Assembly: GCA_000482145.1 (NCBI GenBank)
Contig: AUXH01000398.1
Coordinates: 1-18,433, forward strand
Reading direction: 5' to 3'
DNA: 18,433 nt
Source of the DNA: Strigomonas culicis
Taxonomy: Eukaryota; Euglenozoa; Kinetoplastea; Trypanosomatida; Trypanosomatidae
Both the position numbers and the translations under genes were made by a program. This document shows positions 8,901 through 14,371 of the stretch, piece by piece. The notes beneath the pieces are model-generated. The model did not search any database and was not told the origin of the DNA. It saw only the letters and a program-made list of their open reading frames with translations. Numbering within the stretch: the first letter of the stretch is position 1; every line of letters begins with the position of its first letter.

Positions 8901-9934
8901 CTCTCCAAGTAGTTGCGCTGCAGCAGCTTCTCCGGCTCCACGATGTCCGACAGGCGCGGGAAGCAGCCGAAGAAGGCCTCGCGGGAGTTGCGCACGGCCT
9001 CCGTCTGCTGCCGCGACGCGCGGTCTTGGCCGTCCACGGCGCGCGCCGTGTCAGCCTCGCCCTTGAAGGCGCCGCCGCGCTTCGCGGCTGAGCGGCCGAC
9101 GCCCACCACGACGCCAGCGTCCTCCGCGCTTGCGGGGCGCCCGGCGGCGGCGGCGGCGGCGGCGCCGGCGCGGCCGGGCGGCAGCACCTCGCCGTCGCCC
9201 ATGTGGATTCCGCGCGACGCGGCGCCGCCCGCCTTCGCGGGGCCGTCCGTGGCCGCCTTGTTGAACCTCACGCCCTGCCGCGTGCGCGGCCCACCGAGCG
9301 CACCCACGACCGCGGCCGGTGGCGGCGGCGGCGGGGCCGCCACCTTCTTCACCGGAGACGTGGACTCGTCGGAGGAGCTGTCGTCCGAGCTGGAGCCGCC
9401 CGGGCTGTCCAGCACCAGCTCCGGGCCGCCGAAGGAAAAGGCGGTCTGCGCGGCCTCCGCCGGAAGGCCGACCGTCACCTTCGCGGCGGCCTTCGCCGGC
9501 GCCTTCGCCGGCTGCGGCGAGGCCTTGCCGCGCTTCGGGGCGGGCTCCGCCGGCCGCCGCGGGACCTGTTCGGCCGCGATGGGCTCTAGATGGTGCGCCT
9601 TGCCGCCGGCCTTCGGCAGCGGCGACGTGGGCTGCGCCTTCACCGGGCCGAGCGCCGGCGGCGGCGCCTTGTGGCCGACGGGCGGCGGGCTGCTGCCGGC
9701 CGGCGGTGGCGGGGCGGCCGCGATCTTATGTAGATCCGCCTGCATCTCCGTCAGCTGGTGCTGAATGTCGCGCAGGTGCTGCTCCGTCGCGAGGTGCATC
9801 TCCTCCATCCGCTGCCCTGTGGTGCGGGAGGAGAGCGTGATGCGGTTGAATGCATTCGCGGAGGTGAGCGACAGGCTGTTGGTGGGCTCCGTCCGTCCGT
9901 GCGGCGCCCCAGTGGGAGGCAGGGTGGAGGGCAT
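5927..9934 (-). CDS. Large protein with four tandem divergent phytochelatin-synthase-like domains
   Basis: A 1335-residue protein. Residues 1-320 are disordered (Pro/Ala/Ser/Lys-rich, acidic-Ser patch at 180-192) with a short coiled-coil-like segment at 43-72. After that I see four copies of a phytochelatin synthase (peptidase C83, papain-like) fold: A about 340-622, B 630-860, C 890-1090, D 1108-1326. Shared marks are a Cys-helix start (A: GASCSWLCC; D: SSSCSCLAL), a strand such as VMLIGFDVN or VMIVKYDHI, and a module ending PAHFAIV...RLADVNVKRFRKTW (B) or SSFAIIV...TLSDGNPNPFHRVW (C). In phytochelatin synthases the catalytic His and Asp are 18 residues apart; B keeps this as H809 and D827. 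C has S1032/D1050, A has Cys354 but neither His nor Asp, and D has Cys1121 with E1297 and an acidic insertion at 1267-1279. No repeat has all three residues, so a pseudoenzyme or scaffold is likely. The family call is from pattern comparison only. Confidence 0.8.
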   Translation of the reverse strand: MPSTLPPTGAPHGRTEPTNSLSLTSANAFNRITLSSRTTGQRMEEMHLATEQHLRDIQHQLTEMQADLHKIAAAPPPPAGSSPPPVGHKAPPPALGPVKAQPTSPLPKAGGKAHHLEPIAAEQVPRRPAEPAPKRGKASPQPAKAPAKAAAKVTVGLPAEAAQTAFSFGGPELVLDSPGGSSSDDSSSDESTSPVKKVAAPPPPPPAAVVGALGGPRTRQGVRFNKAATDGPAKAGGAASRGIHMGDGEVLPPGRAGAAAAAAAGRPASAEDAGVVVGVGRSAAKRGGAFKGEADTARAVDGQDRASRQQTEAVRNSREAFFGCFPRLSDIVEPEKLLQRNYLESEILLPGASCSWLCCIAIAISYVSKVPTSLEKVLRANHMGLHNVGFSAVTLAELYDYTNDYIHTRFHRTLEYNKACSADEFDEDEEAAQLLTPEELARLAHVHCEMATFNTEVLDPDEQDCIMGMGEHPPIPTLAQFRKELVDHGTQSDSLYIFNFDPYIVEESELRLRSNMAETEEESEAIMASARHTKSTKGSFGILLNFNVVQRTITFAVPHLTAEEYPSPATESEEAQQLLERYHSVINNTVLEEHTVSMQTLYDALKKRDEYSLLSRGFVRVFINEDFAPKVAPIFPLFVVDGSSAGGLMTNLLDVNIAPHILGLAMLHHLTITFILSDSARRKQSSRNLLSKVNVCDVKLRGIPLTKIVQQLRLPLSMVVSESTSSSVATAFNWYYTFLQQLQVIQEVRVGLVLAERRGGAKDGQPNIFEEDFTAHLKMVVESESVMLIGFDVNVAQNVRISDRATPAHFAIVLGLDETRGIVRLADVNVKRFRKTWHIPLQRLYNATMGYGYMIASKEKKIIKALNDKEFQAYALKRACFGLSPAVNEINGRFEYPLRTYAVTVLADAVSRLGYRSDVERFLNFCGFHYTYFLSRHIPLQAAAFVLQNYSHYALDDELSIIVTHYDYYEGNEPAADADPANPHHTVHTMESLLEAISAAVAAPEETVMIVKYDHIMVQEDEAVWNGSNGSSFAIIVAFDPATQLVTLSDGNPNPFHRVWACPLSLLFRAICSWSAEDVRSRGTIHLVKQSQEHIYENTKGYDMAHCMVHHPFKPIFSSSCSCLALAATEMMLNIQVPQMLGGAPLAVEDADDKKRYMRYNNIFSSEDFLYSLPHFRVHDFQQEAHNAVDMVEVANHAFATLKLPLFAKSVTEQHVEVLQDPAAFIQACKGLSGLMTIVLVRYDTDKIHGIPGSSVGLVNRVLITGEDDDEDDGDGDEEGGAARPALEGAGRVQLLEGDPARWGIQSDLQAEVLMSATLSMVLIQEVDAQEEMFE

Positions 9935-10085
9935 GCGTCGGCTGGTCCTATACTAAAGTGACGTAGTCAACGCGCCCAAAGGAAGGGGGAGGGAAGGGAA
10001 CCCAAAGGAGCTATGTACTTGAAATCTATATAAGTGGGTATAGATATATATCCGATTGGAAGTACCAAACAAGAAAAGTGGTTTA

Positions 10086-10108
10086 CTAAGGAAAAGTAAA
10101 AAGGAAAA

Positions 10109-10145
<37 letters not shown>
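10086..10145 (-). promoter_or_regulatory. Predicted trans-splice acceptor region of the large repeat protein gene, with (CT)n tract
   Basis: Coding-strand pyrimidine tract made of (CT)17 (complement of 10112-10145) plus a T-rich extension, then the first AG (complement of CT at 10086-10087). This gives a 5'UTR of about 152 nt. A second purine-rich stretch at 9979-9998 followed by CT at 9953-9954 is an alternative acceptor with a very short 5'UTR. Confidence 0.45.
10112..10145. repeat. (GA)17 microsatellite
   Basis: Uninterrupted GA repeat of 34 nt. On the transcribed sense strand it reads (TC)n and forms most of the predicted pyrimidine tract of the downstream gene. Confidence 0.95.
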
Positions 10146-10147
<2 letters not shown>

Positions 10148-10189
10148 TAAGAACGTGTGTTGTACGGCGGCGCTTACACACATACACAT

Positions 10190-10213
10190 CTGGCATGCAC
10201 TTTCATGGGCCAG
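10190..10213. other. Bulged hairpin in the acetyltransferase 3'UTR
   Basis: CTGGCATG (10190-10197) pairs with CATG (10204-10207) and CCAG (10210-10213) around a GG bulge, with a six-base loop. It lies about 107-130 nt downstream of the acetyltransferase stop codon. Eight base pairs with a bulge is modest, so chance occurrence is possible. Confidence 0.25.
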
Positions 10214-10319
10214 GAACAGAACGAGCTCCGCTACTTCCAAATAAGGGACAGAAAAATAGCAATTCGGTTACACAAATGGTTTATGATACAATCCAAGTTC
10301 CCACTGCACCGAAGCGCGC

Positions 10320-11903
10320 TCACAGGTCACCAAAGACATCGCTGAAGCTGAATCCGCTGCCGCGGCCGGCGCCGGCACCCCCGCTGTGGTTCTGCCCGTG
10401 CTGCCGCGCCGCGCGACGCTCTTGAATGCCCGGCAGGATTTTGTAGTAGAACCACCACACCACGAGAAAGCCGGCCACGACCGCGTTCACGATAAACACA
10501 TACTCCATGAGGGTCTCTAGCCAGGACGGCTTGGTCGTCCGCCGCTGAAAGTGGTAACGGCAGTTCTCGATGGGGGATATGTTGATGTCGCGCACCTCCG
10601 CGTAGACGTCGTCCGTCAGCCACAGCGGTTTGCGGGGCGCCGCCGTCTCCGTTGCGGGCTCCTCCCCCTCTGTGGGAGCGGTCGGCGGCGGTGCCGGCGC
10701 CGCCCGGTGCCGCCTCTGCTTCGCGATGGAGGAGAGGTCCTCCGTCGCGCCATCCGCCGCGGCAGCGGGCGGCTTCGGTGCTGCCCAGACGAGGAAGCAG
10801 CCGGCCTTGTAGCTGCCGTCCGGCATGAGGTAGAAGTTCTCGATCGTGCGCAGCACGACGAAGCCGCAGCGCTGGTAGAAGGCGATGAGCTCCGCCGCGT
10901 CGGCGAGGCAGTGGAGGAAGATCTCGCGCACGCCCATCTGCACGACGGGGTCCGCCCGCGCGCGCTCTTCCGCTGACAGCTCGCCGGCCGCCTCCTGCCG
11001 ACGCGCGGCGGCCTCCTCCTCCGAGAGCCCCGCCGCGCGCAGAGCCCGGTGCGCGTGCCGCTCCTCCAGCCACGCCGCGAAGGGCGGCGCGACCAGCCGC
11101 GCAAGGGTCAGGAGTGTGCCGTCCGTCTCCGGCGGTGGCGGCGCGGCCTCCCCGCCGTCCGCCGCGCTCTCCCGCACGAGCCGCAGCATGCGCTGCTCGT
11201 CGTAGTGGAGGTACAGCGACGCATGGAGCGGGAGACGCTCGCACACGTCCGCGGCGAAGCGGCGCAGCAGCAGCCGGCCGACGCCCCAGGACTGCAGGAT
11301 GGGGTCCACCGCGACGGAGCCGATGTAGCACGTAGGCGTGGTCAGCAGGTGCCCGGCGGCGTGCTCCGCGTAGCCGAGCAGCGCGACGACGACGCCCACC
11401 AGCTGCCCGTGGGCCGGCGGCTCCGCCGGGGCCGCGGCCTGCCGCTGCTCCAGCACGTAGCGCTCCTCCTCCACTGCCTTGCTGACCTCCGCCCACGCCG
11501 CCGCGTGCACCGGGTCCAACAGCGGCGGGAAATGGCCCGCGTAGATGGCCTCGCATTGGGCGTAGTGCTCGGCGACGCTGCGCGCGTTCACCACGTGCGC
11601 GGCGGTCGTCGCGTCGGCCGCCGCGGGGCGCGCGCGCATGCGCTGTTCGTAGGCGGCCGCGTAGCCCTCTTTGGTCGTGTACACGCCCAACACCGCGTAG
11701 CGCTTCTCACAGAGGCGGCGGTAGTACTCGGCGTCGTAGTAACCGGACGGAAACTGATGTTCGTGCAGCAGCCACAGCGCCGGGAGGTCCGCCGCCGTGG
11801 CGCCCCAGCGGAACTCGAGCGGCAGGCTCGTCCGCGCGCCGGTCGGCTCCGGCGGCAGCAGCAGCGAGGTCTGCGAGGGGGGGCACACGGCTTCCATGTC
11901 CAT
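10320..11903 (-). CDS. NAA60-like GNAT N-acetyltransferase with C-terminal membrane anchor
   Basis: A 527-residue protein with a GNAT fold. The N-terminal part (31-76) has LHEHQFPSGYYDAEYY and YAVLGVYTT, which parallels the start of the N-terminal acetyltransferase NAA60. Acetyl-CoA-binding motif A is at 193-212: IGSVAVDPILQSWGVGRLLL, with Q204-x-x-G207-x-G209. The later strand/helix REIFLHCLADAAELIAFYQRCGF lies at 326-348 and the closing strand CFLVWA at 369-374. Two long Ala/Glu-rich insertions (about 78-166 and 224-324) double the usual domain size. Residues 467-488 form one strong hydrophobic helix followed by a basic, Gly-rich tail. A tail-anchored enzyme facing the cytosol, perhaps on the Golgi like NAA60, is inferred; it would acetylate protein N-termini. 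Translation could begin at M1 or M3. It ends in TGA. Confidence 0.8.
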   Translation of the reverse strand: MDMEAVCPPSQTSLLLPPEPTGARTSLPLEFRWGATAADLPALWLLHEHQFPSGYYDAEYYRRLCEKRYAVLGVYTTKEGYAAAYEQRMRARPAAADATTAAHVVNARSVAEHYAQCEAIYAGHFPPLLDPVHAAAWAEVSKAVEEERYVLEQRQAAAPAEPPAHGQLVGVVVALLGYAEHAAGHLLTTPTCYIGSVAVDPILQSWGVGRLLLRRFAADVCERLPLHASLYLHYDEQRMLRLVRESAADGGEAAPPPPETDGTLLTLARLVAPPFAAWLEERHAHRALRAAGLSEEEAAARRQEAAGELSAEERARADPVVQMGVREIFLHCLADAAELIAFYQRCGFVVLRTIENFYLMPDGSYKAGCFLVWAAPKPPAAAADGATEDLSSIAKQRRHRAAPAPPPTAPTEGEEPATETAAPRKPLWLTDDVYAEVRDINISPIENCRYHFQRRTTKPSWLETLMEYVFIVNAVVAGFLVVWWFYYKILPGIQERRAARQHGQNHSGGAGAGRGSGFSFSDVFGDL

Positions 11904-12039
11904 CTGGAGGCCGGGGATAGTTTATAGGATGGGGGTGTGAAGTAACAAAAGGGGGAGGGGATGGCGTGTCGGTGTCGATCGCCACGCACACAATACGGTT
12001 GTCTCTATGAGACACGAAGAAAAAACAAGACAGGGGTTT

Positions 12040-12059
12040 CTATTTCAATTAGCGTGAAG

Positions 12060-12095
<36 letters not shown>

Positions 12096-12108
12096 AAGGA
12101 AAAAAAAC
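12040..12108 (-). promoter_or_regulatory. Predicted trans-splice acceptor region of the acetyltransferase gene, with (CT)n tract
   Basis: On the minus strand a T-rich run and (CT)n (complement of 12064-12108) are followed by the first AG (complement of CT at 12040-12041). The 5'UTR would be about 136 nt. Confidence 0.45.
12064..12092. repeat. (AG)14 microsatellite
   Basis: Uninterrupted AG repeat of 29 nt followed by GGAAGG units. On the sense strand it is the core of the acetyltransferase gene's predicted pyrimidine tract, as at the neighbouring large gene. Confidence 0.95.
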
Positions 12109-12516
12109 AAAGTAAAGAAAAAACAGGACAAGATGGGGGTTAAATCAGCATTAAGAATACAGAGAAGAGAGAAATAGCTACTGTAACACGGATGTGACTT
12201 GTACTTTGTTTTTTCGTTCGTTTTTTTTTTGTTTTTTCGTCAGTACTTTTTTTTTTAATTACTTCTGCTGTTGTAGGCGTTATTCCCTTTCCTTGGCCAC
12301 AAGAACGGGAAAGGATAGCGGTCAGAGGGAACGGAGCTCAACAGAGAAACAGAAAAAAAAAAGAGAAAGAAAACAAAAGACAGTATTGAACATGATATTA
12401 AATATAACTATTTGTTTTCTGTATTTTGTTGTTGTTGTTGTTGTTGTTTGTTTGTCTGCTTGTGTTTGGTGCACACCCAGACACTCATATGACATGAGAG
12501 CTCCCACTTGCCCTCT

Positions 12517-12544
12517 GCACGACAGCCATAAATACTGTCGGTGC
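12517..12544. other. Hairpin with UAUUUAU-type loop in the carrier 3'UTR
   Basis: GCACGACAG (12517-12525) pairs with CTGTCG (12535-12540) and TGC (12542-12544) around a single-G bulge, giving nine base pairs. The nine-base loop reads UAUUUAUGG on the transcribed (minus) strand, so it presents an AU-rich-element-like core. It is about 490-520 nt downstream of the carrier stop codon. A post-transcriptional control element is inferred only. Confidence 0.35.
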
Positions 12545-13037
12545 CACAACATACATGCGCGCACACACACACATCCACACGGCCACTACAAACGCACAAA
12601 CACACACATGTACGTACATTAATACATATAAATACATACATGGACACACAAACATGTGTAGGTGCACAGCGGGGCCGGTGCATGGGCGCGCTGGTCTTCT
12701 TATTATGAATATTACTACGTACACACGCGTCACGTAGACGATAGAGGAAAAAAAAAAAACTACAACAAGTATCTTTGGAAGGAGTAAAAAAAAAAAGAAT
12801 CAACGAAAAAAAAAGAAAAAAAACTAAGCACGAACACAGAAGTGCGCATATTAGAAATTTTATTATCCTTAGGTGTCCCTCGGTCCACAGCACTTTACCA
12901 AAAACAACGAGAAGGAAAAGGAAGAAAAAGGGAAGGCGATCCTTTCCCATGTCCACAACGCTTTTTTTTTTTTACTTTGCGTCATGATGTCCTTCTATCC
13001 CTCTCTCTTTATTTCTTTCTTTTTTTTCCCCCTTTAC

Positions 13038-13976
13038 TTACTGTTTCGCGGCGGCCGCCGCACGGCGCTCGCGAGCCACGCGGGTGGCGTACTCGATGGC
13101 GAAGAAGCACACGACGGTGTGGGAGCCGCAGCGGCCAAAGTAAGGGACGTAGGACGTGAAGATAGCCTTCGCGCCCTCCTCGCGGATGACGCGCGCCACG
13201 CACTGCACCGCGTTGTGGTACTTCTTCTCGACGCCCTTCGGCGCCTTGGCCTCCGCCGACATGCGCACACGCGCCACCTCGACCGGCATCGTGACCATAC
13301 TGTAGATGAAGGCGGTGATGATGCTCGCAATGTTGATGACGAGGTTGTCGTTCAGCGGCGCCGCGCGCTGTTTGTTGCGCAGGCGCAGCTTGGTGAGCAC
13401 CTGGTCGTGCACAGCGACCTGGCTGACGCCGACGAGCGCCGCGCGCGCGGTCAGCGGGCCGAGGCCGCGCCAGAAGCCGGCGATGCCGTTGCTGCGCAAC
13501 ACGGACTTGGCCGCGCCGAGGATAGACATCTTCGTCTCCCCTGTGGTCTGCAGCACAAGGCATACCTCGACGGGGGAGGAGAGGCAGGAGGCGAAGGCGC
13601 CAGCGGAGCCGCCGGCGATGGCGCGGTCCAGGAGCGTTGCGTGCTTGGGGTCGGCGGACTCCGCGTAGCCCATCTGCACCTTCGCGGTGAGGAGGGAGTC
13701 GCGGAAGATGGGGTAGCAGCCGAGCCGTGCCGTGCTGTACACGACCTGCCGCGCGATGCCGGACGAAAGGCCGGTGAAGAAGCCCTTGCTCGCCGTGCGG
13801 CGGAAGCAGTCGACCTGCGACGTGCCGGGCGGCGCCATCATCGTCGTGTTCTTCCACATCTCGAAGGGGTGCGCGAAGCACCAGGCGAACATGCCGGAGC
13901 CGCAGGCAATGCCCATCGTCTGCCACACGGGGAGCTGCACCGCCGGGGCGGGCGCGGATTTCTTCTCAGTGGACAT
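13038..13976 (-). CDS. Mitochondrial carrier, 2-oxoglutarate/malate carrier-like
   Basis: A 312-residue member of the SLC25 family, of usual length, with three repeats of about 100 residues and six expected membrane helices. The family motif Px[DE]xx[KR] is at P37-F-E-M-W-K42, P135-V-E-V-C-L140 and P231-V-E-V-A-R236. The Leu in place of the basic residue in repeat 2 is also seen in the mammalian oxoglutarate carrier. Other parallels to that carrier are FTGLSSGIARQ and YSTARLG (67-86) and PYFGRCGSHTV (278-288). It would exchange 2-oxoglutarate for malate or other dicarboxylates across the mitochondrial inner membrane. Trypanosomes have such a carrier (MCP12 in T. brucei). Substrate assignment is by resemblance. 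It ends in TAA, and the start is the first ATG after a good pyrimidine tract. Confidence 0.9.
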   Translation of the reverse strand: MSTEKKSAPAPAVQLPVWQTMGIACGSGMFAWCFAHPFEMWKNTTMMAPPGTSQVDCFRRTASKGFFTGLSSGIARQVVYSTARLGCYPIFRDSLLTAKVQMGYAESADPKHATLLDRAIAGGSAGAFASCLSSPVEVCLVLQTTGETKMSILGAAKSVLRSNGIAGFWRGLGPLTARAALVGVSQVAVHDQVLTKLRLRNKQRAAPLNDNLVINIASIITAFIYSMVTMPVEVARVRMSAEAKAPKGVEKKYHNAVQCVARVIREEGAKAIFTSYVPYFGRCGSHTVVCFFAIEYATRVARERRAAAAAKQ

Positions 13977-14085
13977 GTTGTGGTGGAGGTGAGGGGGGAG
14001 GGCGGTTGTTTTGAAGCCTTGTCGTGTGAAAAAAGAACGATAAGGAAATAAAAAACGTAAGAGTAACTAGTAAGCGTGCGATGAT

Positions 14086-14120
14086 CTAGTTGAAGTGAGG
14101 GAAAGGGAGAAGAGAAAAGA
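14086..14120 (-). promoter_or_regulatory. Predicted trans-splice acceptor region of the carrier gene
   Basis: Near-continuous pyrimidine tract on the minus strand (complement of 14094-14120) ending in CAACTAG; the AG is the complement of CT at 14086-14087. The 5'UTR would be about 110 nt. Confidence 0.55.
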
Positions 14121-14260
14121 CGATGGAGTGACGCTCATCCATCTGCCCGCGGCCATGCATGGCATGGCACCACACGGAAGCGAATAAGAAGAAGAGACAT
14201 AAGAAAACAAAACAGGCGAAGGAGAATTCCTGTTAAAGCACTAACATCTGATGGTAGCAT

Positions 14261-14296
14261 GCGGCATGTGCACACGCCAGAGTGGCCACATGCCGC
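14261..14296. other. Strong hairpin in the Myb gene 3'UTR
   Basis: A perfect 10-bp inverted repeat pairs GCGGCATGTG (14261-14270) with CACATGCCGC (14287-14296). Inside it a 4-bp stem, GCCA/TGGC (14276-14279/14283-14286), closes a three-base loop, leaving a five-base bulge on one side. It starts about 75 nt downstream of the Myb gene stop codon. This is the strongest inverted repeat in the window. It could be a 3'UTR control element or a processing signal. Confidence 0.5.
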
Positions 14297-14371
14297 TTTC
14301 TATCCAAAAATTCATTGTTTATCTATGCACTCCCATTACAACAAACGAACATCTCGGTAGTCTTTAGGTAT

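Larger units (their letters stand above)
9935..10319. other. Spacer between the large repeat protein gene and the acetyltransferase gene
   Basis: 385 bp containing a (GA)17 microsatellite, a predicted splice acceptor, and a bulged hairpin at 10190-10213. The right part is likely the 3'UTR of the acetyltransferase gene and the left part the 5'UTR of the large gene. No coding signal is seen. Confidence 0.7.
11904..13037. other. AT-rich spacer (5'UTR of the acetyltransferase gene and 3'UTR of the carrier gene)
   Basis: About 1.1 kb without a supportable gene. It contains an (AG)n microsatellite, TTG runs near 12428-12450, CA-rich stretches near 12560-12610, and GC-richer patches at about 12281-12345, 12500-12545 and 12660-12695. 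A 9-bp hairpin at 12517-12544 is listed separately. Short open frames are low-complexity. Confidence 0.7.
13977..14371. other. Spacer between the carrier gene and the Myb protein gene
   Basis: 395 bp holding the carrier gene's predicted splice acceptor, a 12-bp palindrome (GCCATGCATGGC, 14152-14163), and a strong hairpin at 14261-14296 close to the Myb gene's stop codon. No coding signal is seen. Confidence 0.7.

Noticed and set aside
11049..11927. Plus-strand open frame of 292 codons over the acetyltransferase gene
   Set aside because: It is Arg/Val/Gln-rich antisense of a recognisable GNAT gene and has no domain of its own.
12286..12314. CCTTTCC/GGAAAGG inverted repeat
   Set aside because: It is only 7 bp with a 15-base loop and lies in purine/pyrimidine-rich DNA where such matches are common.
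12873..14051. Plus-strand open frame of 392 codons over the carrier gene
   Set aside because: It is the antisense shadow of the mitochondrial carrier; the minus-strand frame has clear SLC25 motifs.
14152..14163. 12-bp palindrome GCCATGCATGGC as an operator or protein-binding site
   Set aside because: Trypanosomatid protein genes are not controlled by gene-specific operators, and a single short palindrome in this length of DNA can occur by chance.
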